From assembly GCA_002706615.1 (NCBI GenBank), contig PALS01000032.1:37505-44024 (forward strand): a DNA stretch of 6,520 nucleotides, in the 5' to 3' direction. The first letter of the stretch is position 1, and the number at the start of each line of letters is the position of its first letter. This document shows positions 1 to 6,520 of the stretch, one piece after another. The translations under genes and the position numbers were made by a program. A model generated the notes under the pieces. That model did not search any database, was not told where the DNA came from, and was given only the letters and a program-made list of their open reading frames with translations. Origin of the DNA: Methanobacteriota archaeon. Lineage in GTDB: Archaea; Thermoplasmatota; Poseidoniia; Poseidoniales; Poseidoniaceae.

Positions 1-3000
1 GTTCCTTGAATGGTTTCGTATGTTTCAACCATAAAGGTAGAGAAGTCTTGTCCTGAAAGGATGGTTGGAGCTGTGAAAATACCAGTTGGATTTCCACCTG
101 TGTATTCATCACTATAGCGTCCTGCTCTTGGGTAAAGACGGTTATCGATTGCAAGATAACGGATTTCATGGTCCCTAGTAATCGTTTCTCCAGGTGCACC
201 TTCATAATCCTGAACTGAATAAACAGCATTGTTCATCAAATCAGCATAAAGGTCATGCAGTTGAGAACTGTTCAAAGAACTTGAAAGAAGTTGTGTGATC
301 AATGCTAATCCTGCATTCTTACGATGGATGCCAGTACTAACCGAATCAAATTCCTCTACAAGGTCAGCGGTGTACCAATAATCACCAGTTATGTAATGGG
401 TAGTATTGAATTCTGTATCTTTATCGTAAGCACGGACTTCTGTCTTGAAGACATTTCTTGCCTTTTCTTCATCATTATATGCATCGCCTACACAATCTTC
501 TTCGTCATTTGAATCAGTACATGGAAGTACCTTCTGGTCAACATATACCTTGTACAGCATAGTTTCATCATCGATTAACCCTTGATTTAATTCAAACCCT
601 TGCGCCAATACTGCCGACCTTTCAGATGCTCCTTGCGGGTCATTATTGCTCTCTATTACGGCAAAAGAAAGTGATTCTACATAATCTGCAGTAAGGTCCG
701 TTTGTATCTTGGTGAACTCATCGAAATGTGCATCGGTTGGTAGGTGCTTTAACAATGTACTATTGAAGGAAGAAGTGTGTTCTCTAAAATCGGTATCTGC
801 CTGATTATATGCTAAATCTGCTTCAGAAAGTCTCCAGATAAACATTGAAACAACGTCATCTTGGTTACGGGCAAGAAGCATATTTCCAGTAGCAGGAATT
901 CCAGACTGGAAGTTATCAGATACAGATGGGTGGTCACCAGTTTCTAGTGCTTGGAAACCATAATCCCACCATGATACAAATGCTGGACGGTCCGAATAAG
1001 GCTGATCTGTATCTTGTTCAGATAGCCAATCATAAGCAAGATTCCAACCTTGATCGTTGAAACCTGAACCGAATGAACCAAGATACCATTGTGATTCTCC
1101 CGATTCGTAAGTTTTGTCATCAAACAGTGAGAATCCTAGTTGATTCCATCGCAAAATATCTGGAACTATATTGTAAATAGTCTCATCCATTTCAGCCTCA
1201 TGGTTTGAGGAACTCGGCATTGCAGCATCTATTCCATATGCGGCGTGCTGTGAAACAAGCATAAGCAATACTAGTCCAATCGCACTGAATTGAGGAGCTC
1301 TCCATACCGCTTTACGAGCAGAAGTTATTCTTTCACCAGGAGTTCTAATACCCATTCTGCGCCAATTCTTAGCCATATTTCCAGCACCGCTAGCACGCCA
1401 AAGAGTCACGAGACCCCATGAACCCATAACAGCCATTGCTGGTGCAGCGTTGAATAGGAATCTTCCAGCGGACCAAGCCATGTAAGCGGCAATTATTACC
1501 CACATTCCCAAGATGAGCCTGTTCTGATTTTTCTTGAACAAACCATCCCAAATAGCAATTATACCCATCACGATAGCAATAACGAAGATAAATGGTCCAA
1601 AGGAGGCGAATAATTGACCTCGGCTTGGAGCGCTTGCTTCTGCAATCGTTCCGAAAATCTTGTTCTTTGTGAAATATCCTGAACCGGTTGTAAGTACATT
1701 CCAAGCATTCGAGATATCCAACAATTGAAGTAAATACAATAGGCCAAGGAAACCAGCTCCACCAGCTACAAGAGATCCAAGAACTAGTAGCCAAGGCTTA
1801 TCACGGAATCCAGTTGTGATCCAAGAGATTGCAATCGTGAATCCTGCAATGAAAAGCATAGGTTGCAATCCTGTTGAATTCAATACTAAATTCAACTGTG
1901 GATGAGCATAGAACGGTATTACCATAATGAAAATCGTTCCGAGCATGAAAATATTTAGAGCAGACAGAATGGTACTGTCTTTTCTCCTAAACATATTCAT
2001 TGCTACTTGAACGAAATATGCTAAGAAAATTATTGCAGGTCCATATACGAAACCTTTCCATCCCAATGCAACGATTGCGAAACAAACACCGGCTGCAATT
2101 GCATTCAAAGATGCTCTGCGACGTTGATGGTAAACAGTAGATAACGCATTTACCATTCCCATGAAGGAAGCATTTGTATTGCGCATTAAGCGTTCATCGC
2201 CACCAGCTTTGACAGCGCGAAGATAGAACATAAACGCAGCTGTGAAAAATAGCAATACGAATGAGTCGTGGTCTGCCATCGCCCATGTTGATTTTTGAAC
2301 GTGGGTTGGCATGAATGCGATTAACCAAGCAGCCAGTACGCCTGCACCCTTTCCGAAATTATCTCTTGCAATTCCAGCCATAGGGAAGATGGTTAGTGCA
2401 CCATATATTGCTGGCAAAGCGAGCATTGCCCACCATGATGCTTCAGCAGAAGTAGCACCAAGTAATGGAGCAATAGCCATTCCTGCTAATGCGATAGACC
2501 AGGTAAACAATGGAGGACGCGGGTTTATTCCACCAACTGGATAATTTCTATCCGCATCAAATACCAAATGCGCATGTTCTGCAATGATGTAATCTACAAC
2601 ACGCTTCATGTACCAAGGGTCAGAACCTCCTGTCAAATCCATTCCACCGATTGCAGCAGAATTTAGAGATGGTATTACGTACCATTGAATTCTGATGGTT
2701 AGTGCTACTATGAAAGCTAGACAGGTCAAAATTCCAGCCCAATGATTTGACCAGAATACCTTTGCTTGTGATGGTTGATGAATTTCACGGATCATCCATC
2801 CGCCATAATCGTCATGAGTTGAGAACCAATAGATTAGAACACCAATGAAGAATGTTATACCAAACCAAATCCATACCGCCCAAGTACCTTGGAAGTATTC
2901 GCTGGTCCAGTGACCTGTTTCATACAATGATGCTACGATGTATAAGGTCCACATAGAACCGACCATCATAGCACGAGTATACCATCTTTCAGCACACATC

Positions 3001-3860
3001 CATGCACAGATTAACGCTATTGCTCCAGTCAGAGCAGCAGGCCAGAATCCAATATATCCATGATATCCTTCTTCAGACCAGATGTTTAGAATATCCATAT
3101 CACCTAATGAATTGAAGTAAGCAATTACTGCGAAATGAGCAAATGCCCAAACAGCAAGACCGACTTGCAAAGGTAGAGTAGAACGATTCCATTTTGTATC
3201 GTTTGTCTTGATATAACCAAACCAACCCTTATCTGTAGCAGGAGAAAATAGACCCCTGGTAAGTGTTGCCGCAAGCATTCCCATAACTGTCATAGCAATC
3301 CAGGAATTGAAGAAGATGAAGCCAATGGCTTCTCTCCATGCATCCAATCTCTCATAATCTTGAGTTATTGGCTCTCCATTTGAATTGACGGTTTCCAATG
3401 TGAAGATAGCGGTGTGGTTTGTGAAGAAATCACCTGCTTGCGCAAATCCAATCAAGACTCCTACCATACTGAAAATCAGTACAGTATTCCATTCATGGCG
3501 TCCATGAGTATCCAAAATATGGCCACCAAACATTGTTACAAAGAATAACAATCCAATGACATTGGAATCAGCAAAGATTGCTGCACCCTGAGCGGCAAGC
3601 AAAGCGACGATTAGAGTTGCAAGAGAGAAGAACTGACTCGAAACGTCGATGAGTTTGTTTTCACGGAGTACGCGTGGTGCGATTCCGAGCGCCGCTGCAA
3701 CAATAATTGCTACAAACGGGATCAATTCATCTTTACCAAACTCAAGGCCGAAACCTATGAGCTTGTCAGCTACTAGTGCTACCAACACTGCTAGGGGTGC
3801 AATAAGCCACCCTAGCATAGCGTTAGGCACTACATTTTCGTTGCTATTGTCGTCCGACAT
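1..3860 (-). CDS. aglB: Dolichyl-phosphooligosaccharide-protein glycotransferase (AglB/STT3 family), C-terminus cut by window edge
   Basis: Integral-membrane oligosaccharyltransferase that moves a lipid-linked glycan onto Asn of N-X-S/T sequons on the outer face of the membrane. The frame is open from ATG at 3860 to the window start: 1286 complete codons with no stop. STT3 hallmarks are visible in the expected order: the first catalytic Asp in GGSDPWYMKR (D414), a DXD-type DHD (530-532), the external-loop TIAE (738-741, matching the TIXE motif) and WWDYG (964-968), which recognises the +2 Ser/Thr of the sequon. A final membrane segment near 855-877 leads into a soluble domain from about 880, containing RYLAIDNR at 1234-1241, typical of archaeal AglB C-domains. 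Residues 1-370 carry about ten further hydrophobic segments absent from ordinary AglB (see findings). A GAGGGAG sequence 5-7 nt upstream supports this start. It lies 155 bp downstream of purD on the same strand and probably has its own promoter. Family assignment is very firm; the unusual length is directly seen. Confidence 0.95.
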   Translation of the reverse strand, partial: MSDDNSNENVVPNAMLGWLIAPLAVLVALVADKLIGFGLEFGKDELIPFVAIIVAAALGIAPRVLRENKLIDVSSQFFSLATLIVALLAAQGAAIFADSNVIGLLFFVTMFGGHILDTHGRHEWNTVLIFSMVGVLIGFAQAGDFFTNHTAIFTLETVNSNGEPITQDYERLDAWREAIGFIFFNSWIAMTVMGMLAATLTRGLFSPATDKGWFGYIKTNDTKWNRSTLPLQVGLAVWAFAHFAVIAYFNSLGDMDILNIWSEEGYHGYIGFWPAALTGAIALICAWMCAERWYTRAMMVGSMWTLYIVASLYETGHWTSEYFQGTWAVWIWFGITFFIGVLIYWFSTHDDYGGWMIREIHQPSQAKVFWSNHWAGILTCLAFIVALTIRIQWYVIPSLNSAAIGGMDLTGGSDPWYMKRVVDYIIAEHAHLVFDADRNYPVGGINPRPPLFTWSIALAGMAIAPLLGATSAEASWWAMLALPAIYGALTIFPMAGIARDNFGKGAGVLAAWLIAFMPTHVQKSTWAMADHDSFVLLFFTAAFMFYLRAVKAGGDERLMRNTNASFMGMVNALSTVYHQRRRASLNAIAAGVCFAIVALGWKGFVYGPAIIFLAYFVQVAMNMFRRKDSTILSALNIFMLGTIFIMVIPFYAHPQLNLVLNSTGLQPMLFIAGFTIAISWITTGFRDKPWLLVLGSLVAGGAGFLGLLYLLQLLDISNAWNVLTTGSGYFTKNKIFGTIAEASAPSRGQLFASFGPFIFVIAIVMGIIAIWDGLFKKNQNRLILGMWVIIAAYMAWSAGRFLFNAAPAMAVMGSWGLVTLWRASGAGNMAKNWRRMGIRTPGERITSARKAVWRAPQFSAIGLVLLMLVSQHAAYGIDAAMPSSSNHEAEMDETIYNIVPDILRWNQLGFSLFDDKTYESGESQWYLGSFGSGFNDQGWNLAYDWLSEQDTDQPYSDRPAFVSWWDYGFQALETGDHPSVSDNFQSGIPATGNMLLARNQDDVVSMFIWRLSEADLAYNQADTDFREHTSSFNSTLLKHLPTDAHFDEFTKIQTDLTADYVESLSFAVIESNNDPQGASERSAVLAQGFELNQGLIDDETMLYKVYVDQKVLPCTDSNDEEDCVGDAYNDEEKARNVFKTEVRAYDKDTEFNTTHYITGDYWYTADLVEEFDSVSTGIHRKNAGLALITQLLSSSLNSSQLHDLYADLMNNAVYSVQDYEGAPGETITRDHEIRYLAIDNRLYPRAGRYSDEYTGGNPTGIFTAPTILSGQDFSTFMVETYETIQG

Positions 3861-3865
3861 TTTTT

Positions 3866-3872
3866 CTCCCTC
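3866..3872 (-). promoter_or_regulatory. Shine-Dalgarno-like site for aglB
   Basis: Reading the minus strand, GAGGGAG ends 5 nt before the ATG at 3860, followed by AAAAA. The GAGG core, with a 7-8 nt effective spacer, can pair with the archaeal 16S rRNA 3' end (CCUCC). It decides the aglB start and implies a leadered transcript. Confidence 0.55.
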
Positions 3873-3886
3873 TTGTTTTCAACATA

Positions 3887-3900
3887 CAGCCTATAGGCTG
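3887..3900. repeat. Perfect 14-bp palindrome in the aglB leader
   Basis: CAGCCTATAGGCTG equals its own reverse complement over all 14 bases, and the flanking bases (A on both sides of the plus strand) do not extend it. It lies 27-40 nt upstream of the aglB ATG, downstream of the likely TATA boxes. It could be a dimeric repressor operator, or in RNA a 5-bp stem with a UAUA loop ahead of the ribosome-binding site. No function can be assigned from sequence alone. Confidence 0.6.
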
Positions 3901-3925
3901 AGAGCGTCCTCGCCACTTGTGACCT

Positions 3926-3985
3926 CTTTTTATGGGTTGCCGTTCGACTACAAACAGCGAATATAAAGAATAGTGAGATAAAGAC
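3926..3985 (-). promoter_or_regulatory. Candidate archaeal promoter for aglB
   Basis: The 155-bp gap between purD and aglB contains several TATA-box-like stretches on the minus strand: CTTTATAT (3968-3961), TCTTTATC near 3976-3984, and CATAAAAAG near 3936-3928. With initiation about 25 nt downstream of the box, the first would start near 3938, leaving a leader of about 78 nt. The last would start near 3905, just upstream of the palindrome. Which box is used cannot be told; no clear BRE is visible. The rest of the gap shows no gene, and no convincing terminator for purD. Confidence 0.4.
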
Positions 3986-4015
3986 TGTGCTGCGAGGCTA
4001 TTTTTTCAACTCTTC

Positions 4016-5263
4016 TTACAAAGCGCGATGACCAATATCCGAACGATAGTGTGAGCCGGAGAGGTCTATTTTCTCTATCAATGCGTAGGCTTTTGCTGAA
4101 GCATCGGCTAGACTATCACCAATGCCTGTGCATGAAAGCACCCTACCTCCAGAACTCAAAATAGTACCATTTTCTAGTTTTGTACCAGCATGATTTACCC
4201 ATGAATCTACTGTTGGATTTTGAATTCCTACAATGGGTAATCCACTAGTTACGCTACCAGGATAGCCTTGTGATGCTAGGACTACAGTTAGTGCATGTTT
4301 ATTGTGAAATTCAACATTTATCGAAGAGAGATTACCATTTGCCGCACTAAAGAGTAATTCGCCCAAATCACTTGCGATTAGAGGGATTGTTATTTGGCAT
4401 TCAGGGTCTCCAAATCTAACATTGAATTCCACAACATATGGGTCGTTTTTTTCATCGATCATCAATCCGACATACAGCACTCCACGATATGGTATTTCTC
4501 TAGAAGAAAGGTCGCTATGCATTGGTTTTACAATCCTCTCAATCGTCTTTTCACGAACTTCATCAGTGTAAACAGGTGCTGGTGCATACGCCCCCATGCC
4601 CCCTGTATTTCGTCCTTTATCGCCTTCAAATTCTCGCTTATGATCTTGACTTGCAGGAAGGCAAACAAAACCGGACTCATCCATAACCACCAGCATACTT
4701 GCTTCTTCACCAGGAAGAAAATCTTCTAGCAAGACCTGCCCGTCACTTTCAATTGATTTTGTAATAAAATCATGTGCTTCAGCCCTATCCTCGGTAACAA
4801 CTACGCCCTTACCTCCGGCTAAAACATCACGCTTTACAACCCAGGGGTTTCCAGAAAAATCATCCAATGCTGCATCGATATCTGAACCTGATTTCAGAAC
4901 ATGAAAAGGAGCAGTTGGAACATTGTTTGCTGCCATAACCTGCTTTGCATTCAATTTGCTACCTTCCAGAGCAGCCAATGCTTCAACCGGACCAAAGCAT
5001 GGAACTCCATCCTCGATTAATCGGTTTGCTAGTCCTTCACAAAGCGGCGCTTCAGGACCAGTAACTACCAAATCAATTCCAAGTTCCTCGACAAGAGATC
5101 TTATTCCAGAAATATCGGTCGCTGAAACTTGATGATTAGTAGCAATTTGTGATGTGCCTGCATTGCCGGGACTGCAATGTATTGAGCCTACGCTATTGCT
5201 TCTATCAAGACCAAGGCATAATGCATGTTCGCGACCACCGCCGCCGACAACTAGCACATTCAT
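4016..5263 (-). CDS. purD: Phosphoribosylamine-glycine ligase (GAR synthetase)
   Basis: Cytosolic ATP-grasp enzyme of de novo purine synthesis: 5-phosphoribosylamine + glycine + ATP gives glycinamide ribonucleotide. The 415-residue product is close to normal family length. The N-domain has GGGGREHA (7-14), SPGNAGT (31-37) and TGPEAPL (68-74). The ATP-grasp part has FGPVEALAALEGSK (90-103), the nucleotide-binding lysine loop (144-156), SQDHKR (205-210), RNTGGMGAYAPAP (218-230) and EFNVRFGDPE (279-288), with E279 and N281 as metal ligands. The C-domain has HAGTK (359-363 region) and ends in the family-typical YRSDIGHRAL. I chose the ATG at 5263 because PurD proteins normally begin right at the M-x-V-L-V-V-G-G-G-G strand. 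An in-frame ATG at 5326 would add 21 residues not seen in the family and leave only 34 bp for two divergent promoters. The lysine loop reads KRDVLAGGKGV rather than the common KADGLAxGKGV. Product call is very secure; the start is fairly secure. Confidence 0.96.
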   Translation of the reverse strand: MNVLVVGGGGREHALCLGLDRSNSVGSIHCSPGNAGTSQIATNHQVSATDISGIRSLVEELGIDLVVTGPEAPLCEGLANRLIEDGVPCFGPVEALAALEGSKLNAKQVMAANNVPTAPFHVLKSGSDIDAALDDFSGNPWVVKRDVLAGGKGVVVTEDRAEAHDFITKSIESDGQVLLEDFLPGEEASMLVVMDESGFVCLPASQDHKREFEGDKGRNTGGMGAYAPAPVYTDEVREKTIERIVKPMHSDLSSREIPYRGVLYVGLMIDEKNDPYVVEFNVRFGDPECQITIPLIASDLGELLFSAANGNLSSINVEFHNKHALTVVLASQGYPGSVTSGLPIVGIQNPTVDSWVNHAGTKLENGTILSSGGRVLSCTGIGDSLADASAKAYALIEKIDLSGSHYRSDIGHRAL

Positions 5264-5360
5264 TCCACCCATGTCGCAATGTGAAAGGTGACGCCAAATA
5301 ATCTCATCGCGAGGTGTTTTATCCATTTAGTTCAAGGAGTTGGTGCTAGAGGCTAGACTC
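5264..5360. promoter_or_regulatory. Divergent purD-carS promoter region
   Basis: These 97 bp separate the two divergent starts. For purD, minus-strand AGATTATTTG (5304-5295) is TATA-like and about 32-41 nt upstream of the ATG at 5263, which would give an almost leaderless mRNA. For carS, plus-strand TTTTATCC (5317-5324) lies 37-44 nt upstream of the ATG at 5361, giving a short leader that could include AGAGG (5348-5352), an SD-like site with 8 nt spacing. These are by-eye matches to weakly constrained signals. Confidence 0.35.
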
Positions 5361-5969
5361 ATGTACGACGGTAATACATTCGAAATGATGCTGTTTTGCC
5401 TTTGGATTTATCTTCCAGGATTTCTAGTAAACACCTTTGCCATGATGTGGGGTAAATGGTTACCAAAAACCGGTTATGGACCTTGGCCAATAGATGGTGG
5501 CAGATTACATAAAGATGGAAATCGAATCTTGGGAGATGGAAAAACATGGAATGGCCTAATCGGTGGTTCACTAACTTCAGGTTTACTTTGCTTATTGATG
5601 ACCATGCCCGCCAATAATTGGATATTTATTTCTCCGATTGAAGACGCCACAGGATGGGCATCAAATGCCTTTTTGCTTGGAACATTTCTAGGATTTACTA
5701 GTTTGATTGGCGACTCTACTGGCTCCTTCTTTAAGCGTCGTCAAGGAATGAAGAGGGAAGGAGATGTATCGTCTAAAGCTCCTCTTCTAGATACATTGCC
5801 ATTTGCCATATCTGTCTTTTTATTCGGCCAAATTGTTCTTGTCGGAACCAATCATGGGAGTAGAGAATTACTAATTCCAATGGCTCTGTTAATCGTCATC
5901 ACTCCAATTCTTCACCGTTCATTCAATCTCATCGGCTACAAAATTGGCTGGAAAGATGTGCCTTACTGA
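5361..5969 (+). CDS. carS: CDP-archaeol synthase
   Basis: Membrane-bound cytidylyltransferase that converts 2,3-di-O-geranylgeranylglyceryl phosphate plus CTP to CDP-archaeol, the precursor of archaeal polar lipid head-group attachment. The 202-residue protein shows the family signature: a hydrophobic N-terminal segment (11-31), PID then DGNRILGDGKTW (43-63), further membrane segments (about 66-82, 103-117, 148-162, 170-184), the cytoplasmic GDSTGSFFKRRQGMKREG stretch (117-134), PLLDTLPF (141-148), and the diagnostic C-terminal KDVPY. The Asp/Lys-rich motifs form the CTP and metal site, as in CdsA relatives. The in-frame TTG at 5340 is a possible earlier start (7 extra residues) but sits 1 nt after AAGGAG. 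The ATG at 5361, with AGAGG 8 nt upstream, is better placed. It is transcribed away from purD. Very unlikely to be anything else. Confidence 0.95.
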   Translation: MYDGNTFEMMLFCLWIYLPGFLVNTFAMMWGKWLPKTGYGPWPIDGGRLHKDGNRILGDGKTWNGLIGGSLTSGLLCLLMTMPANNWIFISPIEDATGWASNAFLLGTFLGFTSLIGDSTGSFFKRRQGMKREGDVSSKAPLLDTLPFAISVFLFGQIVLVGTNHGSRELLIPMALLIVITPILHRSFNLIGYKIGWKDVPY

Positions 5970-5989
5970 TGCACTGGCAGGGGGTGCAT
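5969..5989 (+). repeat. Inverted repeat just after the carS stop
   Basis: ATGCAC (5969-5974) and GTGCAT (5984-5989) are exact reverse complements around a 9-nt loop, beginning on the last base of the carS stop codon. A second pair, CAGGG (5978-5982) with CCCTG (6001-6005), overlaps it and would be mutually exclusive in RNA. No T-tract follows, so a classical intrinsic terminator is not supported. The 48-bp gap to the next gene holds no obvious TATA box, so read-through from carS is plausible. Confidence 0.35.
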
Positions 5990-6017
5990 TCATGTGCTAT
6001 CCCTGTAACGCAAGTGT

Positions 6018-6520
6018 ATGCGTCGAGCAATATTTCTTTGTTTAGTCCTGATGTTTAGTATAACTTCTGTAAGTGCAACCGATATTTCCACCGATACTGA
6101 ATGGAGCGAAAATAGTACTCTATCTGGCGATTATGTTGTCAAGTCGGGGAATACTTTGACAATTTCTGGTGATTATACTGTAGATGATGAAACAAACATA
6201 ACTGTTGAATCTGGAGCTAATCTAATAGTATCTGGTTCCCTTTCATCAGATATTCCAACCCATCTAAAAATGTTGGATAACACCGCAGTTGCTCAATCAG
6301 ATATCTCTGTTCCAATCACCGACACTGCTGAAACTGGAACTATGAAGATTTATTTCGCTAAAATGATTAATTTCGATATCCAAATTTCAATCGATGGAGC
6401 AGATTCCACACCATTCAATGGCACGGAGTTTGAATATACTGGCGATTTTTCTGGCTCGCTACTTGAAGTTGTATTCACTGGGATCTTATATGAATCAGTA
6501 GTCATTGAAAGCATAGTAAT
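6018..6520 (+). CDS. Secreted or surface protein with beta-type repeats, C-terminus cut by window edge
   Basis: The open frame starts at ATG 6018 and runs off the right edge (167 complete codons). An in-frame TAA at 6006-6008 makes this the first usable ATG. The N-terminus is a clear Sec-type signal peptide: MRR, a hydrophobic core (residues 4-18) and a likely cleavage after V-S-A (18-20). Cys8 lies inside the core and is not a lipobox. The mature part is Thr/Ser/Asp-rich and strongly beta-prone. Residues 37-50 and 51-64 are a 14-residue tandem repeat sharing G-D-Y-x-V and an alternating T-[LI]-T-[IV] strand, followed by a looser third copy (65-78), suggesting the start of a beta-helix or stacked-strand surface domain. 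Sequons occur at N32-S-T, N60-I-T and N134-G-T, so it may be glycosylated by AglB. I do not recognise a specific family; function is unknown. The 48-bp gap after carS, same strand, suggests co-transcription. Confidence 0.85.
   Translation, partial: MRRAIFLCLVLMFSITSVSATDISTDTEWSENSTLSGDYVVKSGNTLTISGDYTVDDETNITVESGANLIVSGSLSSDIPTHLKMLDNTAVAQSDISVPITDTAETGTMKIYFAKMINFDIQISIDGADSTPFNGTEFEYTGDFSGSLLEVVFTGILYESVVIESIV

Noticed and set aside
324..512. Plus-strand open frame of 62 codons that looks like a hydrophobic small protein
   Set aside because: It is antisense to the aglB soluble domain; the hydrophobic look comes from complementing Asp/Glu/Asn-rich codons.
1390..1794. Minus-strand open frame of 134 codons
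   Set aside because: It lies wholly inside aglB in another frame; its Cys/Trp/Arg-rich composition is unlike a real protein, whereas the aglB frame carries the TIAE catalytic motif in this same stretch.
2311..2544. Plus-strand open frame of 77 codons
   Set aside because: Antisense shadow of the aglB region encoding the second catalytic-core helices; Ala/Pro-rich composition reflects the complement of the membrane-protein codons, and no promoter or RBS is seen.
3649..3966. Plus-strand open frame of 105 codons covering the aglB start and leader
   Set aside because: Mostly antisense to the first 70 codons of aglB; Ser/Ala/Thr-rich with no recognisable domain, and it runs through the aglB promoter region.
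4001..4006. T6 tract near the purD stop as a terminator
   Set aside because: The T-run is on the plus strand; in the purD transcript it is an A-run, so it cannot act as a U-tract terminator for purD, and aglB transcription starts downstream of it.
4394..4729. Plus-strand open frame of 111 codons
   Set aside because: Antisense to the purD ATP-grasp domain, which is fully conserved on the minus strand; the predicted peptide has no coherent features.
1..6520. Mobile elements, CRISPR, tRNA/rRNA, toxin-antitoxin or defence genes
   Set aside because: No transposase, integrase, spaced direct repeats, tRNA-like cloverleaf or rRNA sequence was seen; nearly all bases are taken by four core or surface genes.

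Overview
The window looks like part of an archaeal chromosome, with roughly 40% G+C by eye. Two genes point to archaea. One is a CDP-archaeol synthase (CarS), an enzyme specific to ether-lipid synthesis. The other is a single-subunit oligosaccharyltransferase of the AglB/STT3 family. The character of the AglB protein and the secreted repeat protein at the right end would fit a Thermoplasmatota lineage such as marine group II (Poseidoniales). That placement is inference from general resemblance, not a database result.

Layout. Positions 1-3860 (minus strand) are one continuous reading frame, the N-terminal 1286 codons of a very large AglB; its C-terminal end lies beyond the left edge. Positions 3861-4015 are an intergenic leader with TATA-like boxes, a perfect 14-bp palindrome and a Shine-Dalgarno-like sequence. 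Positions 4016-5263 (minus) are purD, encoding glycinamide ribonucleotide synthetase. Positions 5264-5360 form a short divergent promoter region. Positions 5361-5969 (plus) are carS. After 48 bp, a signal-peptide-bearing, repeat-containing surface protein begins at 6018 (plus) and runs off the right edge.

Function. Three of the four genes concern the cell surface: AglB transfers lipid-linked glycans to Asn in N-X-S/T sequons, CarS makes the activated precursor for polar ether lipids, and the last gene encodes an exported protein with three sequons in its first 134 residues that could be an AglB substrate. purD is a housekeeping purine gene lying between them.

The most unusual item is AglB itself. 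About 370 residues with roughly ten predicted membrane segments precede the point where the canonical STT3 fold starts, so the first catalytic Asp falls at residue 414 rather than near residue 50. I see no mobile element, CRISPR array, tRNA, rRNA or defence system. Apart from that extension and a few small regulatory candidates, the window is ordinary core-genome sequence.
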